Shown: one piece after another, positions 10,126 to 19,559 of the stretch
How positions within the stretch are numbered: position 1 is the first letter of the stretch
Layout of the letters: each line of letters opens with the position of its first letter
Origin: Favolaschia claudopus
Taxonomy: Eukaryota > Basidiomycota > Agaricomycetes > Agaricales > Mycenaceae
Assembly: GCA_037176885.1 (NCBI GenBank)
Contig: JAWWNJ010000012.1
Span: 124,001 to 188,000, forward strand
Length of the DNA: 64,000 nucleotides
Direction: 5' to 3'
Program-made: the position numbers and the translations under genes
The notes under the pieces: generated by a model
Told to the model about the DNA's origin: nothing
Database searches by the model: none
The model's input: the letters and a program-made list of their open reading frames with translations, nothing else

Positions 10126-11234
10126 TCTGCCAGTTTCTCAGTACCCGGGGGCACTCCAGAGTGTTGAATGGTTACTTCATTGAGTCTTTCCAACGAATGT
10201 ACAATCCGTAAAGATTTTCCATCCTTCTTGATGACAGCAAAAATCGGCGATCTGTAAGACGAGTTCGAAGGTTCATACACGCCGGCATCAATTTTAGCTT
10301 TAATGATGCGACAGAACTCATCGAAATGTCCGGGGGGAATTGGAATTTGCGAGCAGACCCACGGCGTATGAGGCGCCACAGGCATGTCCACGGGCGGAAA
10401 GAATTCATGTTTGAATTGTCCGCGCTCGTCTTCCTCCCAAGCAAAATGCTGATTATGCTCCATCATGAAGTGGTTCAACAATTTCATTTCTTCTGGCAAT
10501 AAGAAGCCATTGTCATGAGTCTTGTCGAACACTTCCTTCCGCTCCGCGGTATATCTCCCAGTAGGTGCAAACTCTGGAGGATGCGGACTGATCGTCGGCA
10601 TGTCCTTCAGCGGATCACCAGTGATATTCCGCACTATCCTAAACTTCTCATCAACTCGACCTAGAATGGGCCTCACTTTGTCTGCCACGGGCTTATACTT
10701 GTTAGCAAACACCCGCTCTGGTTCAGGCTTGGGGTCAAGCTGCTCCATTACGAACTGCTGCCTGGGCGTATCAGGTACAGGCAAATCTAAGTGAACCACA
10801 TTCTTAGGCGGTAGTCCGCGGACCGGATCAATCGGTTCCTCGGCACCACCTACTGCAACATTCGTTGACTCCGCCGTCAGAAGAGCCGCCTCCGCGCGCT
10901 TAGCCTTACGTTTGGCATTCTTCTTCTTTCCACGGTTCAACTTTTTCGACCGCTTCTTCGGCTTACTCGGCGGACCGTCCTCTTTAAACAAGAAAATATC
11001 CATTCCCTTGTCTTTTTCCATTGTTCCAGCGTACTGGTTCAACAGAACGGAGGCGTCCTTATCTCCACTAAAACTCTGCTGAGAGGCCATCAAATACGCC
11101 ATTTGACGGTCTGCCTGCGTCACAACATCACCCGACTTAGGAAATCCATAACCAATGCAAATCAACTGCCCCTGCTCATCCAACTCAAACGCTACAGTGG
11201 CTTCTCCCCCCTCTACGAGTTCCTCGAAGACCTC
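10023..11234 (-). CDS. pol: Gypsy pol, N-terminal part: linker and RT fingers, out of frame
   Basis: Open frame following the protease frame. The first part is lysine-rich (KPKKRSKKLNRGKKK, a likely nuclear or RNA-binding stretch). The second part contains RT motifs such as SSYRSPIFAVIKKDGKSLR and ERLNEVT. Around 10125 the RT homology jumps by -1 into the downstream frame, and the remaining codons to 10023 are nonsense tail. Relative to the protease frame it is also displaced by -1 near 11234, so the ATG at 11183 need not be a real start. Either pol is expressed by frameshifting or, more likely for the break inside RT, this copy has lost bases. Confidence 0.85.
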   Translation of the reverse strand, partial: EVFEELVEGGEATVAFELDEQGQLICIGYGFPKSGDVVTQADRQMAYLMASQQSFSGDKDASVLLNQYAGTMEKDKGMDIFLFKEDGPPSKPKKRSKKLNRGKKKNAKRKAKRAEAALLTAESTNVAVGGAEEPIDPVRGLPPKNVVHLDLPVPDTPRQQFVMEQLDPKPEPERVFANKYKPVADKVRPILGRVDEKFRIVRNITGDPLKDMPTISPHPPEFAPTGRYTAERKEVFDKTHDNGFLLPEEMKLLNHFMMEHNQHFAWEEDERGQFKHEFFPPVDMPVAPHTPWVCSQIPIPPGHFDEFCRIIKAKIDAGVYEPSNSSYRSPIFAVIKKDGKSLRIVHSLERLNEVTIQHSGVPPGTEKLAELVVLHWTCSLDMITGISQNPPGIILRSRRPLVR

Positions 11235-12565
11235 TGAAAATCCTGTTTGGCTTTAGCAGGTTCAGGTGGTTCAGATTTTCCAGTGTCTCGATTAAATTTA
11301 CGTCCGCGGGGCACTGTAGGAAAAGTACTAGTGCGTCCAGTATACGGATCTGTAATTGTAACCTCGACTTCGCCGGACTTTTTGCTTGCGAAAACTGTCT
11401 CCGCCAAAATTTCAAAAGGCCTCCCTAGAAGTACCTCATAGGGAACGCTTGGTAGTATGTGCACCTGAAGGTACATCACAATCCCATTGAAATTGAACGG
11501 TACATTTTTCGCCAACCCCATGGTTGTCTGAGTTTGGTTGTTGGCGGCCACCATATCACAAACGATTTTAGGATCCCATTTCAGACCAAGCTCTTCTGCA
11601 AGAGTGGCATTCATGGACACGATTTGTGACCCACTATCTGTAATGGCTTCCACATATTTTCCGTTTATGGTTGGGCGAACACACCGGAGTCCTCCAGAAT
11701 TCACCGCGGAAGGCACTGAAGGAACCTTCACCTTCCTAGGCTCTTTTCCAGCTGGTAACGACTCAAAGTACTGTAATACTGGGTCACCACAGATTACACT
11801 TCCTTGCGGAAGGTCTCCGTCCCCGGAGGTAACTAACTCTGGGTAGGTGTCAAAATATAATACTGAGACAGTCGCTCCTGACTCGTCAACCGTCACACAA
11901 GACGTTTCTTCTTCCCGCACATTATCTTCTAGTCCTTCATCTTCGTCCGCGGAGCTCTCCTCAGATTCTTCAGAGACTCGTTGAACCATAAAATTCTGGA
12001 CCCTAGCTGGAATAATCTCGCCTGAAGTTGTTTTCAAAAACCGACTCCTATTTTTCCGCTTGCTACCGCCTTCTAGTGTACGACGAAGGTTGTCATTACT
12101 ATCCAAGAGGGCCCCCAGCTTCACCGGAATCACAGTATCACGAATGCTCTTGACAATTTCTGCCGTAGCTGCATCTTTACGCTGCGTGTCCCGCGGCGCT
12201 CGAGGCTTTCGCTCAACTGGCCCTGGCTTAACAGGTTGCTCATCATTGGGTTTCCTGGGTAGTGCAGGTCGAGGCGCGGGGTCAGATAGAGGCTTAACAT
12301 CTTTGAAGGGAAGTTCCTTCTCTGTCGCCTTTTTCTTATCCGCTGGCTCGTCCTCGGAGTCGCTGACCTCCTCCACAGTAACTCTAGGTCTCCGCGGGGG
12401 ATTCCTTCTCTCCATTACAACTTCAACTCGATTCTCGATCTCAGGCTTCTTGGACTTCTTTCCACTCGAACGCTCTTCTGACTGTTTTTTTGTATTTTTA
12501 TCATTTTCTTCACGGTCTTTCGTCTTTGGTTCCTCAGGAGCCTTCCGTGATCGGGTCTCCCTCAC
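11213..12565 (-). CDS. Gypsy aspartic protease region
   Basis: Open frame overlapping the gag stop codon by four bases in the -1 frame. The frame begins with GTG rather than ATG, which suggests expression as a Gag fusion by -1 frameshifting or read-through instead of a separate start. The first half is charged and low-complexity. The second half contains the retropepsin active site as DSGS (AITDSGSQIVSMN), a flap-like region, and LLGRPF near the end. It processes the Gag and Pol polyproteins. The frame ends at 11213 and the sequence continues into pol in a further -1 frame. Confidence 0.87.
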   Translation of the reverse strand: MRETRSRKAPEEPKTKDREENDKNTKKQSEERSSGKKSKKPEIENRVEVVMERRNPPRRPRVTVEEVSDSEDEPADKKKATEKELPFKDVKPLSDPAPRPALPRKPNDEQPVKPGPVERKPRAPRDTQRKDAATAEIVKSIRDTVIPVKLGALLDSNDNLRRTLEGGSKRKNRSRFLKTTSGEIIPARVQNFMVQRVSEESEESSADEDEGLEDNVREEETSCVTVDESGATVSVLYFDTYPELVTSGDGDLPQGSVICGDPVLQYFESLPAGKEPRKVKVPSVPSAVNSGGLRCVRPTINGKYVEAITDSGSQIVSMNATLAEELGLKWDPKIVCDMVAANNQTQTTMGLAKNVPFNFNGIVMYLQVHILPSVPYEVLLGRPFEILAETVFASKKSGEVEVTITDPYTGRTSTFPTVPRGRKFNRDTGKSEPPEPAKAKQDFQRSSRNS

Positions 12566-14295
12566 CGGGTAAAATCCCGTCCGCCTTGAAGAATTAGTTG
12601 CCTAAGTTCCCCAAGGTTGTTTTCGAGCCTAGCAATCTGTTCATCCTGCGCGGACTTTCCCGTGTTCCCAGGAGACTCCCGCGGAGTTGAACTTTGCTCT
12701 GCGTCTGCTGCGGTAGAACCAGCCGACGTAAAGAAAACAGCAAAATGATCCTCATGCAGGAAGCTATTATTTCGGTGACTGTAATAGTCGCGCGCTTTGG
12801 TCATCGGACTTTTATTGCGTGGTTCCATAGGAATATTTTTCCCATCGAAGGTCTGAAGTTTTCCATCCTTGGAGAGGGAAAGAATTCCACCCGCTAGGTC
12901 CGTCGCACGCTCCTTGCAGTTGCCAATATAATGATATAGCTCCCAACAGTAATAACACTCATCCCTTCTAGGACGCTTGTCACCAGTGTTATGACTTCTA
13001 TAATCAGATCTGTCGCCAGACCTCCCCGGATTGTTGGACGTGCCTTTTTCCAAAGCCTCATGCATTTTGGACATAATCTGTTTCTGGTCCGCGGTGAACT
13101 TATCCAGATGTCCAGCAAGTGCTTGTTCGACATTATCCTTCACATCCTTGGAGATGCGCTCTTGACTCGCCTGAGTCTCTTTCTCCAGTCTATCAAGACG
13201 AGCTTTCAACTTCTCGCCTTCATCCTCTTCTGCGCCATACAACACTGTCGCTTTCCGTCTTCCGTCGGATGTGTCTCCAAAGAATATTGAGTCGTTATTC
13301 TTCATGAGAGTCGTCAAAATATCTTCGAAGTCCGTCCACTCGTACAAATCATCCTGGTGCGTTTGTGGTGCTTTAAACACCTTGCCGGGATTTGCAGTCT
13401 CAAACTCCTTTTTGGCACGCTGGTAGGAACCCAACTCCGTCGGAGACTTGGTTATGATAATTGAACGGAGATCATCTCTGAACGTAGGGTGTATACCCTC
13501 AAGAAAATCTCTCGCCAACTCTCTCTGAGATAACCATTCCCTATCTTGGTTCATGGTTCCTGCGCGTCCGCGGAACTCGCGAATAAAAGTCGACAACTTA
13601 TTTTCTTCGCCAAGTCTCACAGGACGATTCCTCCAGCCTTTAAGCCAGGAGGCCCATCCCGCGCGGGAGCCTTTCTCAACTGCTCGTACTTCTGGATACG
13701 AATTGATCACATCCGTCTTCCAATCTTCATAAGTTCCAGTTTTATAGGACGACAACGCAGTCCACTCTTTCTGGATCTTACTGTTCGCATAGTGTTGCGC
13801 TAGCCACTTTTTGGCTGTATCACTAATGTTCCCCTGCTTTTCAAACAGATCCTCAATCCCTGACAAGTACTTGGGCAAATCCCCGGAGTCATCTTCAAAC
13901 TTCAGGTTATGTCTCCCAAACAAGTCAGGAATCTTGGTCTTATCTAGTTCGACATGCTGGGCCATAGTGTTTTGTTGTAGGGGGTTTTGATTGGCTACTG
14001 AGTTCGAAATAGCCTCTAGGTTCTGATCCAAATGATCAGACTGCTCGCCGTCCGAAGGGATAGCCTGTCCTTGGAAAGGAAACGCTTCTGTCAAGTCTAA
14101 TTCCTCCGCGGAACTCGCTCTTCTTCTGCGAACAGGAGATGAACTATACGACCGTCCGGTACTGGAGTTTTTGGTCGTACGGGGTTTTCTGCCAGACGCC
14201 GAGGATCCCCAATTTACTGTCTCTGGTATAAGACTGCTCCTTGAAGTCGACGCTTGAGCGGGTTCTTGTAATGCAACCCTGGCTTGCTCTAGCAA
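12562..14295 (-). CDS. gag: Gypsy Gag nucleocapsid protein, 577 aa
   Basis: Starts about 200 nt inside the 5' LTR. After a Ser-rich, basic N-terminus comes a capsid-like helical region (from about residue 110, containing WLAQHYANSKIQKEW and DFLEGIHPTFRDDL), a coiled-coil-like stretch (KLKARLDRLEKETQ), and a CCHC zinc knuckle CYYCWELYHYIGNC (CX2CX4HX4C). This is the usual order of a fungal Gypsy Gag, which packages the element RNA. No internal stops, so gag looks intact. The exact start codon is uncertain: a downstream ATG (MAQHVELDKTK) directly before the capsid homology is an alternative. Confidence 0.9.
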   Translation of the reverse strand: MLEQARVALQEPAQASTSRSSLIPETVNWGSSASGRKPRTTKNSSTGRSYSSSPVRRRRASSAEELDLTEAFPFQGQAIPSDGEQSDHLDQNLEAISNSVANQNPLQQNTMAQHVELDKTKIPDLFGRHNLKFEDDSGDLPKYLSGIEDLFEKQGNISDTAKKWLAQHYANSKIQKEWTALSSYKTGTYEDWKTDVINSYPEVRAVEKGSRAGWASWLKGWRNRPVRLGEENKLSTFIREFRGRAGTMNQDREWLSQRELARDFLEGIHPTFRDDLRSIIITKSPTELGSYQRAKKEFETANPGKVFKAPQTHQDDLYEWTDFEDILTTLMKNNDSIFFGDTSDGRRKATVLYGAEEDEGEKLKARLDRLEKETQASQERISKDVKDNVEQALAGHLDKFTADQKQIMSKMHEALEKGTSNNPGRSGDRSDYRSHNTGDKRPRRDECYYCWELYHYIGNCKERATDLAGGILSLSKDGKLQTFDGKNIPMEPRNKSPMTKARDYYSHRNNSFLHEDHFAVFFTSAGSTAADAEQSSTPRESPGNTGKSAQDEQIARLENNLGELRQLILQGGRDFTR

Positions 14296-14479
14296 ACTCC
14301 TTGAACCTGCTCCGGTATTTAATGGAGACGGGCTACGCTGGTGTTTGCTCTTCCCCGAACTCTTTCGTTTTCGAGGGGCGGAAATGTTGACTGGTTCAAC
14401 TTTTCCCGGAAAGTCCTTCTTCTAGACTTCCCCAACTATAGCAACTTGTTTTGCTTCAACAACCAAGAGACAAATGGAC

Positions 14480-14497
14480 CCCTCGCGGTGGGCTCCA
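14480..14497 (-). other. Candidate primer-binding site
   Basis: On the minus strand, two bases after the inferred LTR end (...GCGTTTCA), the sequence TGGAGCCCACCGCGAGGG begins with TGG, the hallmark of complementarity to a tRNA 3' CCA. I could not match it to a particular tRNA. Its placement supports the LTR border at 14500. Confidence 0.55.
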
Positions 14498-14499
14498 GA

Positions 14500-16334
14500 T
14501 GAAACGCTGCACTTGAATATATCGATATGAGATGCAAAGTGCGCAATGGACTAATCCACTACAAAACACACAAACAACTCAACCAACACACACAACACTC
14601 CAACACTTATATATGTCTCAACAAGATACACCAAGTGCTTCCTATTGAGTTCGTGGGGTCCAATCCGAAATCCAGATGTAGTTCAACTTCGTCTACTGGT
14701 CTGAACTGACGCAAAACAAGTTCTTTACTGACTATAGTTTAGAGGAAATCCGTCCGCGGACTTTCCAATGAACAAGGTATATCGGTTTTTAGGATACAAG
14801 ACTGGGAGGAACTCCGACAGTCAGGGCGAATTGAATATATTAGGCACCAGCCAATTGCTAGAAATGCCTCGTACACACACTTCTTACAGTGCCACTGCGA
14901 CTGCAGACCTGAACTTCCAAGCTCTCAGGTATGTTTGACACTCCTTTATATAGCACAAGCTCTAAGGCACTAATCGTATCCCGTCAGGTTACGTGCAGGC
15001 AAGTCTGAACACGATGCGTCCGCGGATAGATCGTCTACTCTCTTCAACTTGGGGAGATACTAGTTCACTCTTAAGCACACTTTCACTTCAACTGATTCTG
15101 AGTAGTCCGCGGGTTAAGTGGACCAGTCAAACGCAACACTGGTAAATGGGGGCGAGCAATGCTCAAACGGGCCAAGTCCTTGGAAGGTTACTGGGTTGGC
15201 TATGCCACGACAAAACTCCACAGTCCAAAGTTTCCGCGGGTGAACGCTTCTAGAAACTTAAGTCTTAATTCACACTTGTCTGAACTTCAACAAATCGTTC
15301 CTAATGAAGACAAAAACTAGCAAGCAGATAACTCCAATTTAAATGCCTCTACGTCCCTGCCTGAGTACACCAACGCCGTCAATGACCTGCGCGCGATGAA
15401 CTAGACAAACGACGAGAAATACATGGTCTTTTATACTAATGCCAAGAAAATACATGATGTAAACAAATCTGAGTCAAGATACAGAAACAATTGAGTTGGG
15501 ATTGGGTATACGTAGGTCTAGCAGCCGTCTGCCGCTCTGAATCGTCACGATCCGTCCATGAAAAGTCATCTATTCTGACCATCTCACGGTTGAATCACTA
15601 TCTTGGTCATCCGCGGATGTGTATCACTGTTCCGTTCCGACGTGTCTCCCCGGCATCCATGTAGATCCTCTAAATCATATGGTTGCTCCACTCCGTCTAG
15701 ACCCTTCTAGATCTCTAGTTCTGTTTCCAGATCATCAGATCACCGTCTAAGACATTCCTATGCTTCAGTGTCAAACTATCTCATCAGCGGCATACAGGAA
15801 AGTGCTTCCGTGATGTACATGCCGAGTCCGCGGAGTATTCTCCGTGACATGATGGATGTCCGTAATCACTGTTCCAGATCTGAGGCACCACCCTGCCGTT
15901 GATCCAACATACGGCACCCTTATGTTCAAGGTACATTGGTGCGGCAACTTGTCTGTAAGTCTTCGGCAGGTCCGCGGCGTCTATGTATCTCATAGACCTT
16001 TCGTTTGGATACTCCGCGGGCCTTCCTCCGACGTTCCGTCTTGCTTTACTACAAGTCCAGACTGCACTTCAACTCAGTCTTCATCTGTTGCTCGCAATAC
16101 CCAAAACCTTGGGTTACTCCGTGTGCCGCGGGCCTCTATGATTATCTCCAGTAACGTTACGACCAGCAGCTCGGAGCTCACTCTGATCCTCCTTCAAGTC
16201 ACCATGAACAGGAGTACTGACTTCCTATTGATAGTCGAGTAAAGCCCTTAGTGCCATGCAGCTAATATGGGTATTTGTGCCACAAGTCACTACAAAAGCT
16301 AGATAAATACGCGCAAAATTGACCACGCGTATCA
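14500..16334 (-). repeat. 5' LTR of the Gypsy element, about 1835 bp
   Basis: The outer (right) end at 16334 is fixed by comparison with 1-210 and by resumption of the DUF6535 reading frame at 16336. The inner end at 14500 is inferred: the LTR would read TGATACGC...GCGTTTCA on the minus strand, a near-perfect 8-bp terminal inverted repeat, followed after two bases by a TGG primer site. No coding sequence. It contains nine CCGCGG sites, about one per 200 bp and twice the density of the internal region, six of them between 15019 and 15971. A TATA box lies at 14945-14952, so U3 would be about 1.4 kb. Confidence 0.75.
14945..14952 (-). promoter_or_regulatory. TATA box of the Gypsy promoter
   Basis: On the minus strand the sequence is GCTATATAAAGGAG, a textbook TATA element. 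It lies within the LTR about 450 bp before the LTR inner end, leaving room for a transcript start near 14915-14925 and an R/U5 region of about 420 bp. The TCCGCGG sites at 15019-16011 lie upstream of it. Confidence 0.6.
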
Positions 16335-16335
16335 C

Positions 16336-17511
16336 CGGCTTAAATGTTCTCCATACCAATTTCACGAGACCAAAAAGCTGCTCATGTCGCGTTGGTTTAA
16401 ATTTGACGAGCCGGTGCCTCCGGATATAGTGGCAATGTACTGCAATGCTTTCAACACTGTCATGGATTCTCAGTGTCGGGAGGATGCGAGCTACCAGCCT
16501 CACGTGGACAGCATAATGGCGGCTCTACTATGGAACTTGGCTCACTTCCAAAAGACCCGTCCCGACTCCCGCGTCTCTTTACCCAGCAACCTTTCCGTTT
16601 ATCTTTCCAGCCCATACTTTGATAGCTCCAACTCGAGCATTCTCAGCCTGTTCTGCGATAACTGGTGGTTGTGCTCATGTCTGACAACGGAGCTGGTCAA
16701 CAAACCTCCCCGTGTTCTTCCCGAATCTATTCAACACATTTTGAGAGCAATCTGGGAGGTGGCCGCGGGTATGACTGGCAGAACCTCGTTTTCTCCACCC
16801 ACGCCCAATCATCCGAGTCAGCGGATCCTGGAGGTTCTACGCGAGAATACAAATCATCCTGAAACCATCTCAATTATCCCTTTGGTTCAAACCGCCATCG
16901 TGAATAACTCATATCACTTCCATCGACGCCAGGAGATTGAATTTGAAGCTAGGAATAAGGTACCGGCGTATCCAACGCTAGCCAGAGAGGAGGTTCCAGC
17001 AAACGACATCGAAGAGGGACTAACATTATCCATTCTCGACATGCGCGTGGCCATTCTGGCGAATTTCATTCATCAAGCCGGCACTCTTCACTCCACCCCA
17101 TACAAATTGAACCAAACAATGTTGACTATCACGAATTTTGAGCCCTATCCCCCCGGTGTAAGCCCCTCCCAGCAGTTGAATTTCGCAAAGAGCTGGAAAA
17201 CGGCCTTCGAGCACGACAGCTCCGAGGGATTACCTGTGACTATGGTGGAGACAATTGCAACTTGTCACCTTTTTCAGGCGTATTGGGACCAGGGAACGAC
17301 CCGATTCCGCTGGTTGGAGGATCGCGAGGCTGCAAAGGTATTCATTGAAGGCATTGATCTCGCGAAACGACGGGAAGACATCAGTACGACATCGAAAGCA
17401 CGATTAGCAGTGATACACGAGGCCTTGACGAGCGTTGTGGACGTACACGAGACGCAGGTCGAGGGTGGGTCTTCCGAGTTTGCGATCGTAACCGCAGATG
17501 TTCATTCTTGA
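16336..17511 (+). pseudogene. DUF6535 gene copy 1, 3' part, cut by the Gypsy insertion
   Basis: The reading frame is open from the base after the LTR. Residues before the first ATG (16384) already match the paralogue at 25086-28236: SPYQFHETKKLL here against PPYRFDETKTLL there. The rest aligns along the length (CDNWWLCSCLT, RAIWEVAAGM, TISIIPLVQT, EAAKVFIEGIDLAKRREDIS). The transmembrane N-terminal DUF6535 domain, present in the paralogue, would lie left of the element and outside the window. About 391 codons remain, with no internal stop. The gene is therefore interrupted rather than decayed, in keeping with a recent insertion. Its function was never known; DUF6535 proteins are predicted membrane proteins expanded in agarics. 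Confidence 0.9.
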
Positions 17512-18297
17512 AGCTATGTAACAGCCCTGGATGTATCTTGATAAACACAATTGATTTGAATGTTGAACCAAAGTGGAAGGGGGAAAGTTCCAGATACGCA
17601 GAGTCTAATCCAAAAGTTTAGTGTTATATCGAAAGCCGAATAGCTACCAGAAGCGAAAACGCGAACTAAATCAGTTGCAAGTACGCGCCGCGCGGGCGCT
17701 TTCATTCAATCCTGAAGTTTGAATTCGACGATCCTGCACCGTTGAAATAAGATGAAGTCCACACCGGCAGTCCAGATTCTTGATTCGCGGAGATATTTTC
17801 AACCGCGATGTGCGTCTCCTGGCCCGACAATGCGTTGACGTATGCTGAGAGAAACAAAAAAACTTGTTTCAGTTCTAAGGAGTTTCGCGAGCACTGAGCG
17901 AAGTTAATCGTATAAGTATCGATGGCTTAAACGGAGGTTCGCCCTAGAGTAGTTCAACACAATTGCAGCAGTGCGATGTGGGATGATCAGGGGGATTTGA
18001 AGAAAGAAAATTGGGAAGGAAAGAAAAAGACCGGCTATCACTCGATATGTTCCGCACTGCGTCAGATACCTCGAAGGTGTGTGCATTGACCGTTCTTGAC
18101 AAGTTGAATGAATCTGATTCAACAACAACAAAAAAAAAAACTTGGAAACCGATATTCTTTTGTGTTTTGAAGACGTGTATCACTACAATTATTGTAATAA
18201 CATGGTCCAAGAATTACGAGCATCAAATTCGCTGCGTGCGTTATTGTAAGCCGAGATAGCCACGATTGCAGGCGGGACTCACAATCTAGAACGAACA
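17512..18297. other. 3' flank of DUF6535 copy 1
   Basis: The first about 200 bases resemble the 3' flanks of the other two DUF6535 copies (shared GATACGCAGAG- and GTTATATCGA-like stretches), so the duplicated unit extends past the stop codon. Beyond about 17720 I see nothing recognisable. Confidence 0.5.
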
Positions 18298-18831
18298 CTA
18301 CGGTGGAAATGTCTGAAACTGATCGTCTTCTCCTATGGACTGTACGGGTTGAAAGCCCTGAATGTCGAGACCACTCAGCTGTAGGCTATCGACCCTCTTC
18401 TGATTGACAAGTGAGAAAGCCATATGTGCGATGCGCACCGTCGCAAGAGAAGCCAAAGTATGATTGGCATCAGGTACTGGATGGTAGCGCGATTCCAGCA
18501 AGTCGCACAATGCCGTCTCGAGAGCCAGCTCGGCGTCGGCGCCTGAATTTGAGCTATCGCTCAGTCCACGAGTGACGCGAAGGAATGATAATCTTGGGCA
18601 AAGATCGGGCGAATGGGTGAGAGCGTTGAAAGCGCTGCAAATGACACTGACCTCGTGAAAGCCGCCGCAACGCACGGCGTCAAATTCGAGATTCGTGATA
18701 AAGGGAAGATGCGCGAGCACGGAAAGGACGCTGGGAACATCGAAGAATTTGACGCTGGAAATCCGACATTCGGACTGGTGCAGGAAGCGAGGGATTGTGT
18801 CGATATAGTTGTGAAGGTCAAGTTGAATCAA
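18298..18831 (-). pseudogene. F-box/LRR-type protein remnant, C-terminal part
   Basis: The frame encodes LDLHNYIDTIPRFLHQ and leucine-rich stretches typical of the C-terminal half of agaric F-box proteins. No F-box is found upstream; the adjoining 18832-19318 minus frame contains only a few matching residues and a stop codon directly before this frame. It is likely a truncated relic. The assignment rests on general resemblance only. Confidence 0.4.
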
Positions 18832-19559
18832 TCACTGTCCGCATTCCGGGCCAACTTCATTGAAAATAATATCAACTTTCACCGATGAAACACCATTGAT
18901 CTTGCGCGTGAATCGCGATACATTTATTGGATTGGGTTTTGGTCGGTGTTTGAGTGAAGTGGCTTCAGTATGAGCAAGCCAAACAGTTTGACTCCGCTTC
19001 CAATCGAGAAAATGTGCGAGGGGTCTGAAATAAACAAGGAAACGGGTTGGAAAACAAGTTGAACCAACAAGCACGTGTGGTTGCCGTGATTGATTTTGGA
19101 TTCGAACTCCGGTCAGTATCTGGAGGACTGATGGCAATGAACTGGTCAACAACCAGGGCAGATATGTGGCTGCAGATATTTGGGAAGTATCTTGTACATT
19201 TGAGGAGCTCTCTCCCTTTATTTCCCACTTTTCCGCTGTAAAATGAGTATATTTCGCGCTTTATTTCAGTATCTGGCCAGTAGACGGCAAGCCGGTAATG
19301 TTCTTGGATCCGAAGCATGACAGCGAGAGAAAAGGCGAATAGGACCGATGTCGGCCGAAAATGATACTGGGAAATATCCCCGAGATCCCCGAACCTCCCC
19401 GCAATATTTCGTTTCTTTATTTTCTTTATTTTTTTTATTTTTGTCCACCGCCATCAGTATCGAGCCGAGATTTTGCACTTCAGCACCACAGAACCCTACC
19501 TCTGTAAACAGAGTAGGGGAAGGTCGATTGCCTTGATTGTTCAACAACACCAAATAAAA
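18832..19559. other. No recognisable gene
   Basis: Short open frames only. It includes an AT-rich T-tract near 19420-19445 next to the end of repeat copy R1. Confidence 0.4.

Larger units (their letters stand above)
1..16334 (-). mobile_element. Giant Ty3/Gypsy LTR retrotransposon carrying antisense genes (3' LTR cut by window start)
   Basis: The inner 210 bases of one LTR (1-210) recur at 16126-16334 with a single 1-bp indel, and both copies end in CA. Read on the minus strand the order is 5' LTR (14500-16334), primer site, gag, aspartic protease, RT, RNase H, integrase, about 6.9 kb of extra DNA, polypurine tract, 3' LTR. RT-RNase H-integrase order is that of Ty3/Gypsy. The internal part is about 14.3 kb; if the left LTR is as long as the right one the complete element is about 18 kb. 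Three spliced genes run on the opposite strand in the 3' part. CCGCGG is strongly over-represented throughout. Near-identical LTR ends imply recent insertion. The target is a DUF6535 gene that resumes at 16336. The outer end and target-site duplication on the left lie outside the window. Confidence 0.93.
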
